This document shows positions 23,867 to 32,045 of a stretch of 35,146 bases of DNA, piece after piece. The DNA is taken from positions 1 to 35,146 of the forward strand of contig QHOV01000146.1 of the NCBI GenBank assembly GCA_003218885.1. Direction: 5' to 3'. Both the position numbers and the translations under genes were made by a program. Numbering within the stretch: the stretch's first letter is position 1; the number at the start of each line of letters is the position of its first letter. The notes beneath the pieces are model-generated. The model saw nothing but the letters and a program-made list of their open reading frames with translations, was not told the DNA's origin and searched no databases. The stretch is from Verrucomicrobiota bacterium (lineage in GTDB: Bacteria > Verrucomicrobiota > Verrucomicrobiia > Chthoniobacterales > UBA10450).

Positions 23867-24709
23867 TCAGTCCGTAATGGTGACAGGCGTCTTGTTGTTT
23901 ACAAGGCTGCTTAGCTCCTCAACATCGGAGGCTGCCAGGCCGAGACCCACCGGCGGCGGCGGTTGTTCGAGATTGGGATGCGCAGCATCCGGCACGGAAT
24001 ATAGAGTGTAACCCGCGGCCCCCGCGAGCCGGATCCACCGGGTGCTGCCAAGGTACTCCTTGCTGCCAATGCCAACGCGTTTTCCACCTTTCCAAGCCAT
24101 CGTTTCGGCAACTTTTGCCATGATTTTAGCCGGCTGTTTGGGCTGTAGTTTTGCTTCACGCACGTGATATTGCTTGAAAAATGCGCCGTGATTGAGGACC
24201 ACAACCAAGTTCGCCTTCCGTTGAATAACAATCAAGAACTCGGGATGCGAAATGAGCAGACGTTCCCCGATGTGCAACATCGTGCCGCTCATGTTGTTCA
24301 TGCGCATGATGAGCTCGGGCGTCGTCTTCAGCTTTCGTGAAATCTTCGCCAGCACGTCTCCAGGTTTCACAACGTACTCGGTCTTTTCCGGAGAAGGATG
24401 ACGCGATAGCAAAATGTCAACGTTCACTTCCCCGAGCAAGTCTCGCGCTTCCTCAAGATGCTTTCCGGAGGGATATTTTTGGATGAACGCGACAAGCGCA
24501 TCGCGAGCTTCGGTCAGTTTCCCGTCCTGCCGCAGTTGGACCGCCGCCTGAAATTCCGGCAGGCTGATGTCCGGCGCAGGTGGCGGAGTAACTTCTCCAC
24601 GTTGCTCCTTTTTTACTGCGATTTCCTCTTTGACAAAGGTGTTGTAACCGAACCAGGCGGCGCCGCCGAAGATGATCAGTGCCAGCAGTAAGACGAAGAG
24701 CCACTTCAT
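23867..24709 (-). CDS. LysM protein with degenerate L,D-transpeptidase-like C-terminus
   Basis: From ATG 24709, 280 residues. MKWLFVLLLALIIFGGAAWF is an N-terminal membrane anchor. Residues about 50-100 look like a TPR-type helical pair (AAVQLRQDGKLTEARDAL). A LysM peptidoglycan-binding domain spans about 111-153 (EYVVKPGDVLAKISRKLKTT). The remaining part (FLIVIQRKANLVVVLNHGAF and onward, ending GLAASDVEELSSLVNNKTPV) matches the shape of YkuD L,D-transpeptidases, including their final DVEEL/TPV strand. However, the SHGC catalytic motif is missing and the whole protein has no cysteine. It is probably a cell-wall-binding protein without transpeptidase activity. Confidence 0.85.
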   Translation of the reverse strand: MKWLFVLLLALIIFGGAAWFGYNTFVKEEIAVKKEQRGEVTPPPAPDISLPEFQAAVQLRQDGKLTEARDALVAFIQKYPSGKHLEEARDLLGEVNVDILLSRHPSPEKTEYVVKPGDVLAKISRKLKTTPELIMRMNNMSGTMLHIGERLLISHPEFLIVIQRKANLVVVLNHGAFFKQYHVREAKLQPKQPAKIMAKVAETMAWKGGKRVGIGSKEYLGSTRWIRLAGAAGYTLYSVPDAAHPNLEQPPPPVGLGLAASDVEELSSLVNNKTPVTITD

Positions 24710-24876
24710 GGCTTGCGACACGCGGTTGCGCCTCCGAGCGAAACTCGAGAGCCGTCCTGAGCAATATTCAAGGAAGATGCACAACAGGTTCCCATTGCTC
24801 CCGGCAAGCGAAGGTCCATCACAAAAAGAATCGTGTGTGAGGAATCAAGTGCCTGGACGAATAAAATCGCCTTCGC

Positions 24877-25335
24877 CTACGAGGCTTCCGTGCCAGATTC
24901 GCTTCCAGGAAAGAATCGATGCCAAAGCCGTCCGATGGTAGGCTCCTCCTGGTTGCTCCAGGTGAAGTGGCAATCCTGACAGTAAAATTCCTTGGGAATA
25001 ATTTTCAGGGCACAAAGCACGACGACGAGCGCTGGAGTCATGAATTTTCGGGTCATCTGCGGGTACTCGATATTTGAAGAACCGCATTGCGGGCAGCGGA
25101 TGAGAGCAGCGGAGATATCCGGATCGGTAGCCTCCCATTCGATCATAAGGTCCTGGGCCCTTTCGAAATCGCTGTCTTCCACCATCACTTTTGCATTCGC
25201 TTGCGGACGCGACATGAAGCCAACCTGTTGCAGCGGCGCTTCATTGTGAACATCGGCGGGTATGCCGGCATCGTGGAAACGTCGTTTCAATTGCCGCGCT
25301 TTAGCCGGCTCGTTGAATGTGGCAATTGTGACCAT
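24877..25335 (-). CDS. DUF2007-like protein with zinc ribbon
   Basis: From ATG 25335, 152 residues. The N-terminal MVTIATFNEPAKARQLKRRF and GIPADVHNE-like segment match the small DUF2007 fold (putative signal-transducing domain). The second half has CPQC (81-84) and CQDC (119-122), a zinc ribbon that flanks a hydrophobic run FMTPALVVVLCALKIIP, possibly a membrane segment. A start at 25374 exists but is less typical. Function unknown. Confidence 0.8.
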   Translation of the reverse strand: MVTIATFNEPAKARQLKRRFHDAGIPADVHNEAPLQQVGFMSRPQANAKVMVEDSDFERAQDLMIEWEATDPDISAALIRCPQCGSSNIEYPQMTRKFMTPALVVVLCALKIIPKEFYCQDCHFTWSNQEEPTIGRLWHRFFPGSESGTEAS

Positions 25336-25415
25336 AAATTCTCTCGCATGCGCGGCGGCGCATCGTGTGATCAAACATCAAATAATTGCCGAGCGCAAGA
25401 CTTGGCGTGATGGAT

Positions 25416-25494
25416 CTGTAGTCGCTTCCCTGTGGGAAGCACAACGCTGACGCTTGCACGCACGCCCGGCGTCGCCCAGAGGCGACGGCTACAG
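25416..25494. repeat. TGTAGC-type inverted repeat
   Basis: It starts CTGTAGTCGCTTCCCTGTGG and ends GAGGCGACGGCTACAG. It lies between the DUF2007 gene and the stop of the DUF420 gene, whose last two residues fall within it. Confidence 0.78.
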
Positions 25495-25917
25495 TCCCGG
25501 AGGAAACCATTTGTAGAGCATCAAATACACAAACACGCCTGTGACCGAGACATACAGCCAGATTGGGATGGTCCAGCGCGCGATCCGCTTATGCCGGTCC
25601 CATCGGCGACGAAAGACCTGAACAAGCGTCACAACGACCAGAGGCAGCGTCACAAAAGCAAGCAGAACGTGGGAAGCCAGTATCGGGAAGTAAACGGCGG
25701 CAATCCAACCGGTGTATCCCGAAGATTTCTCGCCGACCTGCGCGTGATAAATGATGTAGCCAACCAAAAAACAGGCCGACGAAATGACGGCCGTGATCAT
25801 GCATGCCATGTGACGCCGCCATGCGCCATGCCGGATAAAGTACCAGCCCATTGAGATGAAGATGGTGCTCACCAGATTAAATGAGGCATTAAGAGCAGGC
25901 AGGTCGGAGACGGACAT
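25489..25917 (-). CDS. DUF420 membrane protein (CtaM-like)
   Basis: The 142-residue protein starts MSVSDLPALNASFNLVSTIF and has four hydrophobic segments, with His/Arg-rich turns (RHGAWRRHMACM, IIYHAQVG, ASHVLLAF, RRWDRHKRIARW). This pattern is DUF420, a family that includes CtaM, needed for maturation of a cytochrome aa3 oxidase. No oxidase genes are in the window, so the role is inferred from family only. The repeat 25416-25494 reaches the stop codon. Confidence 0.87.
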   Translation of the reverse strand: MSVSDLPALNASFNLVSTIFISMGWYFIRHGAWRRHMACMITAVISSACFLVGYIIYHAQVGEKSSGYTGWIAAVYFPILASHVLLAFVTLPLVVVTLVQVFRRRWDRHKRIARWTIPIWLYVSVTGVFVYLMLYKWFPPGL

Positions 25918-26009
25918 GTTTAAAAGTTACATCGTTATATGATTACATCGGGATAGGCGCTGAAACGATTTAACATTGTAACTTTTGTAACGCTTGTAAC
26001 GTTGTAAAC
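25918..26009. repeat. GTTAAA/GTTACA-rich inverted repeat, copy 2
   Basis: The left arm is GTTTAAAAGTTACATCG and the right arm TTTTGTAACGCTTGTAAC with GTTGTAAAC. It occupies the gap between the divergent DUF420 and AsmA-like genes and resembles 23769-23866. Confidence 0.62.
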
Positions 26010-26022
26010 CCTTCAACAATTC

Positions 26023-28410
26023 ATGCCGCCCGTCCTTGAACCACCGCAGGTTCGGCCTTCCACGAAGTATCGACAACGCACGTGGGGATACCGATTCGCT
26101 CTCAGCGTGCTGCGGCTGGTAGTTCTCGGCGCAATTTTTGGAATTATCGTCGGCGGCTATTATCTGGCGCGTCGCGGATTTGGCCGGGAATGGCGGTCTC
26201 TGATCGTAGAGGAATTACACAAACGCGGTGTCGAAGCTTACATAGGGCGCCTGACGCTGGACCCGTTTCGTGGCCTGGTCGCAAAAAATGTAAGGATCTT
26301 CGACTACAAAAATCACGAAAACACGCTTGCCCTGATTAGCGAAGTCTCGCTCGATATCAATTACGCGGCGCTTATCCATCATCAGCCGTTTCTCAACGCA
26401 GTGGATGTCCGCGATGCCCAAATCACCCTCCCACTCAAGACGGCGGATCGAAAAACCGATAAAGCGCACCTCGTCAACTTTCGCGCCCACGTTTATTTTC
26501 CGCCGGAACAAATTTATGTCAGTCAGGCTGAGGGAATCTTCTGCGGAATTCAGATTTCCGTGACCGGACAATTAATCAAGCGCGAGAATTACCAGCCGTC
26601 GCCGCCGATCTCACCTGAAGAATGGCAAAGACGGATGTTGATTGCGCAGCGCTTGTTGAATGAATTGCAAAAGTTCAGGTTCCCAGCCGCAGTTCCATCG
26701 TTGCAGTTAAAGTTTAGCGGAGACGTCGCAGAAATCGAAAAGGCGCACGTAGAGGCGACGCTGCACGGGGACCGATTGCAACGCGGCAGCTATGAAATAA
26801 GAGATCTGTCCGCCGCCGCTGAATGGAATAATCAGCACTTGAACATCGCACATTGCGAATGGAGCGACCGCAAGGGCAGTTTCGTCGGACGCGCTGATTG
26901 GAACTGGGAAAGTAACAACGCCAATTTCCAAGTACGCAGCACCCTGGATTTGAAGGCGTTTCTTGATGCTTTCGGCCTGGGGGAACCGCTCGCCGGCACG
27001 GAATTTTACTCGCCGCCTCTGGTCGAAATCTCCGGGTCGGTAAATTTCGGGCCAGCTGAATTTCGGCCAAAAATCATCGGGCACGCCGCTTTTGAGCAGT
27101 TCAACTACAAGGCGGTGCCGTTCTCCGATCTCACTGCCGATTTTTCGTGGGACGGTGAGCGCACAATGGTTCGCGACCTGCGGGTGCGCCATCAAACCGG
27201 CCAGTTCAGAGCTGATCTCTTCGATGCGCCCGCCGATTTTCGCTTAGACATTGAGAGTACTATATTTCCAGATGCAATCCGTGCGCTTGTTTCTCCGGAG
27301 TTAAGCGAATTTTTGCGGGACTGGGAATGGCAACGTTCGCCCGAAATTCGACTGGTAATCAGGGGCAAAGATCGCAATCCGGGGAGCTGGCGAGGCGATG
27401 GAACCATCACTTTGGGACGTAGCCGGTTCCGCGGCACATCGATGAACAGCGCCAACACCGGAATCCATTTCGCCGATGGCGCACTCACGTGCGAGGACCT
27501 TCACGTGGCACGCGATGAAGGCACCGGCACCGGCAGTTTCACCTACGACTTTAAAAAGCACGAGGTGCGCGTCTCAAATATCAGAAGCTCGTTGAATCCG
27601 GCCGAGGCAATTTTCTGGATTGACCCAAAAATCTGGAAAACGGTGGCGCCGTACAAATTCCGGCGGCCGCCCAATGTCACCGCCAATGGCGTTTACCAAT
27701 TTCGCGGCGGCAAGAACACGCGTCTGGAGATGAAGGTAGATAACGCCAATGGAATGGACTACGTCTTTCTTGGAAAAACGCTGCCATTCGACCGTGTCTC
27801 GGCGCGATTGCTCCTCACCAACGACCGCTTGCAAATTAGTGATGTTCGCGGCGCTCTTCTCGCCGGCAGGTTGCGTGGACAGACTGAGATCTCACTGGCG
27901 CGAAACGATCCCCGTTATCGCGCAAGTGTCTCGGTGAGCGACATCAATTTTCCGCTGCTGACTGATTTGTACTACAACAACAAGACCGCGCAGGGGATGT
28001 TGAGCGGCACGTATGATTTCACCGGTCTCGGCACCGATTGGCGCACGATGCGTGGCCATGGGAAAGTGGAAGTAAGCAATGGAGACGTCTTCGCCATCCC
28101 GATTTTCGGGCCGCTCTCGGGAATTCTGAACCTCATTGTCCCCGGCAGCGGATACAGCATCGCGCATAAAGCGAGCGCCGACTTCAAGGTCGAGAACGGA
28201 ATTATTCATACCGACGATTTCGAGGCTGCTGGAAGCCTCTTTAGCATGCTGGGGCACGGAGATGTTCATTTTCTCGACGACAAGCTCGATTTCAGTATGC
28301 GTTTGAACATGAAAGGCCCCGGCGTGCTGCTCACCCCGATGTACAAACTTTTCGAATACGCCGGCGAAGGAAGCCTCAAGAAACCCGATTGGCATGCAAA
28401 GGTTTTTTAG
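26023..28410 (+). CDS. AsmA-like outer-membrane biogenesis protein
   Basis: The 795-residue product has an N-terminal membrane segment at about 27-50 (ALSVLRLVVLGAIFGIIVGG) followed by a long region of repeated beta-strand-like segments. The C-terminal third, with LTDLYYNNKTAQGML, DWRTMRGHGKVEVSNGDVF and SIAHKASADFKVENGII, resembles the AsmA/TamB-type domain that makes a lipid-conducting groove. Members help lipid or protein transport to the outer membrane, which suggests a Gram-negative envelope. It is the first gene of a run with nfo, whose start is 25 bases after its stop. Confidence 0.83.
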   Translation: MPPVLEPPQVRPSTKYRQRTWGYRFALSVLRLVVLGAIFGIIVGGYYLARRGFGREWRSLIVEELHKRGVEAYIGRLTLDPFRGLVAKNVRIFDYKNHENTLALISEVSLDINYAALIHHQPFLNAVDVRDAQITLPLKTADRKTDKAHLVNFRAHVYFPPEQIYVSQAEGIFCGIQISVTGQLIKRENYQPSPPISPEEWQRRMLIAQRLLNELQKFRFPAAVPSLQLKFSGDVAEIEKAHVEATLHGDRLQRGSYEIRDLSAAAEWNNQHLNIAHCEWSDRKGSFVGRADWNWESNNANFQVRSTLDLKAFLDAFGLGEPLAGTEFYSPPLVEISGSVNFGPAEFRPKIIGHAAFEQFNYKAVPFSDLTADFSWDGERTMVRDLRVRHQTGQFRADLFDAPADFRLDIESTIFPDAIRALVSPELSEFLRDWEWQRSPEIRLVIRGKDRNPGSWRGDGTITLGRSRFRGTSMNSANTGIHFADGALTCEDLHVARDEGTGTGSFTYDFKKHEVRVSNIRSSLNPAEAIFWIDPKIWKTVAPYKFRRPPNVTANGVYQFRGGKNTRLEMKVDNANGMDYVFLGKTLPFDRVSARLLLTNDRLQISDVRGALLAGRLRGQTEISLARNDPRYRASVSVSDINFPLLTDLYYNNKTAQGMLSGTYDFTGLGTDWRTMRGHGKVEVSNGDVFAIPIFGPLSGILNLIVPGSGYSIAHKASADFKVENGIIHTDDFEAAGSLFSMLGHGDVHFLDDKLDFSMRLNMKGPGVLLTPMYKLFEYAGEGSLKKPDWHAKVF

Positions 28411-28416
28411 CAATCA

Positions 28417-28495
28417 CGGAGTGCGGATTGCGGAATGAAGAAAACACAGCGGGTCGCCTCGCGATCTCAAGCCGCAATCCGAAATCCGCGATCCG
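28417..28495. repeat. Inverted repeat with GGATTGCGGA/CCGCAATCCG arms
   Basis: The left arm GTGCGGATTGCGGA precedes the nfo ATG and the right arm CCGCAATCCGAAATCCGCG lies within the gene. A shorter relative (TTTCGGATT repeated) is inside prmC near 31650-31680. Confidence 0.65.
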
Positions 28496-29349
28496 AACTT
28501 CTCTTAGGCGCGCACATGTCCATCCGCGGCGGCCTGAGCATGGCGATTGAGCGGGCGCGTTCGATCCGCTGCACCGCAATGCAAATGTTCGTAAAGAACA
28601 ACATGCAATGGTTTGCCTGCCCACTGAGGCGAGAGGAAATCCGCGCTTTCCTTGATCATGTCCAGCGGGGTGAGTTGTTGTCGGTGTTTGGGCACGCCAA
28701 TTACCTAATCAATCTGGCTGCGACGAATCCGCAGTTTCACGCAAATTCAATTCGCGCCCTCTCGGAGGAACTCACCCGCGCGGATCAGCTTGAATTACCG
28801 TTTCTGGTATTGCATCCGGGTGCGCACCTCGGCGCGGGCGAAGAACCGGCTTTGGAGAAAATCATCGCTTCGATTAATGAGGTGTTTCGCAAAGTCCCAG
28901 ACGTGAAAACGAAGATCGCGCTCGAGACTACAGCCGGACAAGGCTCATGCATCGGTCATCGGTTCGAGCATCTCGCTTTCATCCTTGCCAATGTGCACGA
29001 GCCAGAACGCGTCTGGGTTTGCCTTGACACCGCGCATCTTTTCGCCGCGGGCTACGACATCAGCAACGAACATTCAACGCGAAAGACCCTGCGCGAATTC
29101 GATCGCCTGATCGGCCGGAATCGTCTCGTAGCCGTTCACCTCAACGATTCCAAACCCGCTTGCGGTTCGCGAGTGGATCGACATGAACACATCGGCAAAG
29201 GCCGGATTGGTTTGGATGCTTTCCGCTTCATCATGCGTGACCGCCGTTTCCGCAAGATCCCGAAAGTGCTGGAAACCCCGAAGGGAAAGGACTTGCGCGA
29301 AGACGTGATGAACCTAAAGACGTTGCGCCGATTGGCGGAAGTCGGGTGA
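28435..29349 (+). CDS. nfo: Endonuclease IV (deoxyribonuclease IV)
   Basis: Endonuclease IV cuts DNA 5' of abasic sites using three zinc ions. The product is 304 residues. LLLGAHMSIRGG corresponds to the family N-terminal strand, then FGHANYLINLA, LVLHPGAHLGAG, IALETTAGQGS, VCLDTAHLFAAGYD, VAVHLNDSKPACGSRVDRHE and HIGKG hold the His/Asp/Glu zinc ligands. The family usually starts close to GAHMS, but here about 20 residues (including AAIRNPRSE) precede it, encoded by the inverted repeat 28417-28495. The ATG at 28435 is the only good start I see. Confidence 0.9.
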   Translation: MKKTQRVASRSQAAIRNPRSELLLGAHMSIRGGLSMAIERARSIRCTAMQMFVKNNMQWFACPLRREEIRAFLDHVQRGELLSVFGHANYLINLAATNPQFHANSIRALSEELTRADQLELPFLVLHPGAHLGAGEEPALEKIIASINEVFRKVPDVKTKIALETTAGQGSCIGHRFEHLAFILANVHEPERVWVCLDTAHLFAAGYDISNEHSTRKTLREFDRLIGRNRLVAVHLNDSKPACGSRVDRHEHIGKGRIGLDAFRFIMRDRRFRKIPKVLETPKGKDLREDVMNLKTLRRLAEVG

Positions 29350-29362
29350 CGCTGGCCAAGCG

Positions 29363-29456
29363 TGTCATTCTGAGCGGAGCGAAGCGGTGTCGAAGAATCC
29401 CGCGATTTTACGTTGGAGGCCGCGCAACGGGATCCCTCGACTTCGCTCGGGATGAC
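29363..29456. repeat. GTCAT...ATGAC inverted repeat, copy 3
   Basis: It starts GTCATTCTGAGCGGAGCGAA and ends CTTCGCTCGGGATGAC. It occupies the gap between the convergent nfo and DUF4870 genes. Confidence 0.75.
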
Positions 29457-29465
29457 GGCGCGGAG

Positions 29466-29834
29466 TTAGTTGATCAACCGAATGGTAAAGGGATACCGAT
29501 AGAACTTTCCCTCGCCAGCTTTGACGGACGCAATGATGACCAGCACCGTGTTCAATACCCATAGCGCGATCAAAATCGGAATGCCTATGAGGACGATGCA
29601 GAGAATTGCCGCAATCGCATCGTAAATCAGCATGGAAATCTGGAAATTGAGTGATTCTTTTCCGTATGCGTCGATCTCAGGTGAGTCGCCGCGTTTCATG
29701 AGCCAAACGACGAGCGGACCGAGAATGTGGCCGACAAAATGAAAGAACAATCCAAGTAATGCGCTGGCGTGGCAGAGGACGCACCACGTTCGGACATCGG
29801 ATGAAGGCGGTGGTGGTGGTGATGATTGGTCCAT
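29466..29834 (-). CDS. DUF4870 small membrane protein
   Basis: The 122-residue protein starts MDQSSPPPPPSSDVRTWCVL, a proline-rich tip. Two or three hydrophobic segments follow, with LGLFFHFVGHILGPLVVWLM, then DSPEIDAYGKESLNFQ, then AAILCIVLIGIPILIALWVL. The middle motif (G/E/SLNFQ) is the DUF4870 hallmark. It is membrane-embedded with unknown role. Confidence 0.88.
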   Translation of the reverse strand: MDQSSPPPPPSSDVRTWCVLCHASALLGLFFHFVGHILGPLVVWLMKRGDSPEIDAYGKESLNFQISMLIYDAIAAILCIVLIGIPILIALWVLNTVLVIIASVKAGEGKFYRYPFTIRLIN

Positions 29835-29901
29835 GTTTTAACCTTTCGCTTAGACCAACGACTGCCCGCTGACCGCGAGAAGAGCAAGAAAAAAGATCAG
29901 A

Positions 29902-31164
29902 TCATGCTTCTTTTACGCGCTCGATTTGCGCGCCGAGTTCGCCCAATTTTTCATCGAGACGTTCGTAGCCGCGGTCGATGTGATAGACGCGGCTCACTTC
30001 GGTAATTCCGTCCGCCTTCAATCCCGCAAGTACCAAGGCGGCCGACGCGCGTAAGTCACTCGCCATCACTGGAGCGCCAAAGAGGTGATCGACGCCCTGG
30101 ATCACCGCAGTCGCGCCTTCAAGATCGACATGTGCGCCCATCCGCTTTAATTCAGCGACATGCATGTAGCGTTGCGGAAAAATGTTCTCTGTGATGACAC
30201 TGATGCCGTCTGTCGTCGAGAGTAGCGCGCACATTTGCGCCTGCATGTCGGTGGGAAAACCTGGATATGGCTCCGTCGTTAGCTCTAGTGCACTCGCATC
30301 TCCGTTGGGCAAGATCGAAATCGCATCATCTTTGACGTCGATTGGAAGGCCGCATCGCGCCAGCGCGTCGGTGATCGCGCGAACATGCTCTGGATTTACG
30401 CGCTTAATGGTTACTTCCTTACCGGCAATTGCGCCCGCCACCAGAAATGTTCCCGCTTCGATCCGATCGGGAATGATGTCGTGCTCGACGCCGTGCAATT
30501 GGCGCACGCCTTCGATGATCATTCGGCGGGTGCCAGCGCCTTCTATCTTTGCGCCCATCTTGGTCAAAAAATTTGCTAGATCGACAACTTCCGGTTCCTG
30601 CGCCGCGCCTTCGATCACGGTTGTTCCCTCCGCCAGCACGGCCGCCATCATGACGTTATCGGTGCCGAGAACAGTGGGCCCAAATTTCCCGCGTAAGTTA
30701 ATCACCGCTCCCGTCAATTTCGGGGCAAAAACTTTTATATTGCCGCCTTCCACGCGCACGGCGGCACCCAGCGCCTCGAATCCTTTCAGATGTAAATCGA
30801 TTGGCCGATCGCCAATGACGCAACCGCCCGGCATCGATACGGTCGCTTCTTTACAACGGCCGAGCAGCGGCCCGAGCACGCAAACCGAAGCGCGCATCTT
30901 GCGCACGACATCGTAAGGCGCGACCGATTGCACGTTCTCGGCCGCCACCGTGACTGTTCCGCTGGCGCGTTCCACTTGCGCGCCGAGATGGATCAAAATT
31001 TGCAGCATGTAATGCGTGTCGCTTAGGTCGGGCACGCGATGAACGATGCACGGTTCCCGCGTGAGCAATGTGGCGGCGAGGATTGGCAGCGAAGAATTTT
31101 TCGAGCCGCTGACCTTGATCGATCCAGAAAGCGGATGGCCGCCGTGAATGAGAATTTTATCCAT
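29902..31164 (-). CDS. murA: UDP-N-acetylglucosamine 1-carboxyvinyltransferase
   Basis: MurA transfers enolpyruvate from PEP to UDP-GlcNAc, the first committed step of peptidoglycan synthesis. The 420-residue product starts MDKILIHGGHPLSGSIKVSG. K22 and N23 line the substrate site, and Cys115 in MPGGCVIGDRP is retained, implying sensitivity to fosfomycin. FGPTVLGTDNVM and PYPGFPTDMQAQM are further core blocks. The start ATG at 31164 overlaps the prmC stop by 8 bases, so the genes are coupled. It is the last gene of the rpmE-prfA-prmC-murA run. Confidence 0.96.
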   Translation of the reverse strand: MDKILIHGGHPLSGSIKVSGSKNSSLPILAATLLTREPCIVHRVPDLSDTHYMLQILIHLGAQVERASGTVTVAAENVQSVAPYDVVRKMRASVCVLGPLLGRCKEATVSMPGGCVIGDRPIDLHLKGFEALGAAVRVEGGNIKVFAPKLTGAVINLRGKFGPTVLGTDNVMMAAVLAEGTTVIEGAAQEPEVVDLANFLTKMGAKIEGAGTRRMIIEGVRQLHGVEHDIIPDRIEAGTFLVAGAIAGKEVTIKRVNPEHVRAITDALARCGLPIDVKDDAISILPNGDASALELTTEPYPGFPTDMQAQMCALLSTTDGISVITENIFPQRYMHVAELKRMGAHVDLEGATAVIQGVDHLFGAPVMASDLRASAALVLAGLKADGITEVSRVYHIDRGYERLDEKLGELGAQIERVKEA

Positions 31165-31993
31165 ACCTCGCAAACAGGAAACGTGTCACACCTGAATAAT
31201 CGGTTTTCGAAGAAATGTCGCGGTAATTTTTTTCCGCCAGAGCAGAAAAAAGCGGCTCGCTCTGACCGATTCCGATCTCCAATGCCAGCATTCCTCCCGG
31301 TCGAAGGCGCGATGGTGCCTGTGCAATCAGTTCGCGAACTAATTCATCACCTCGGGTGCTGGCGAAAACCGCGACCTCCGGATCGTGCAAAACCTCACGG
31401 GAAAGAGTGTGCCGCTCTTGTGTCGAGACATACGGAAGATTTGCGACAATGACATCGAAAACTCCCTCCACATTTTCAAGGAGATTGCTCTTCAGAAACC
31501 GGACCCGCTCGGCCAGGTTTAGCCTCGCTGCATTTTCTTGCGCGAGCGCCAGTGCATCGTTCGAAATGTCGACAGCGAGAATCTGCGCCCCGCGAAATTC
31601 CGCCGCGAGACATAGCGCAATAACCCCGCTGCCGGTGCCAACATCCATAATTTCGGATTTCGGATTTCGGATTTCCGACTTTAAGACCTCAACGAGTTGT
31701 TCGGTCTCAGGCCGGGGTATCATCGCGCGTTTGTCGCAGAGAAAGGTCAGTCCGCAGAATTCGACTGTGCCCAAAAGATGCTGGAGCGGTTCACCCTGAG
31801 CGCGACGCTTCACGAGTTCGCGTAGCGGCGCCAGTTCGGCTTCGGCTAGCTCGCGTTCGAATTCCAAATAAAGTTCGATCCGTTTCCGGCGGAGCACATG
31901 CGCCAGCAAGTGCTCTGCATTCAGTCGCGGACTTTCGAGATCATGTTTCTTGAAATACGCGGTCGTCGCTTGCAGCACTTCAAGCACGGTCAT
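31157..31993 (-). CDS. prmC: Peptide chain release factor N5-glutamine methyltransferase
   Basis: PrmC methylates the glutamine of the GGQ motif in release factors. The 278-residue product has an N-terminal helical domain (1-90), then MDVGTGSGVIAL, the SAM-binding motif. The catalytic NPPY is here NLPY (185-188, ANLPYVS). Residues 105-114 (SEIRNPKSEI) are encoded by a tandem TTTCGGATT repeat that apparently inserted just before the SAM-binding strand. It follows prfA after 52 bases. The methylase acts on the product of the preceding gene. Confidence 0.94.
   Translation of the reverse strand: MTVLEVLQATTAYFKKHDLESPRLNAEHLLAHVLRRKRIELYLEFERELAEAELAPLRELVKRRAQGEPLQHLLGTVEFCGLTFLCDKRAMIPRPETEQLVEVLKSEIRNPKSEIMDVGTGSGVIALCLAAEFRGAQILAVDISNDALALAQENAARLNLAERVRFLKSNLLENVEGVFDVIVANLPYVSTQERHTLSREVLHDPEVAVFASTRGDELVRELIAQAPSRLRPGGMLALEIGIGQSEPLFSALAEKNYRDISSKTDYSGVTRFLFARYG
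31650..31680. repeat. TTTCGGA tandem repeat within prmC
   Basis: Near-exact 8-base units, TTTCGGAT, occur about three times in a row on the plus strand. On the coding strand they give SEIRNPKSEI. They match the arms of the repeat at 28417-28495. Confidence 0.7.
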
Positions 31994-32045
31994 GCGTCGT
32001 TCTTCTATTACTCCGAGCGAAGTTGGGACGACAGAACCAAATTGC

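Noticed and set aside
27892-28413. A 173-residue minus-strand frame in the AsmA-like gene
   Set aside because: Antisense to a long gene with a consistent signal; no supporting motif or ribosome binding site.
30182-30916. A 244-residue open frame on the plus strand opposite murA
   Set aside because: It is the antisense shadow of a clearly conserved murA gene and shows no domain of its own.
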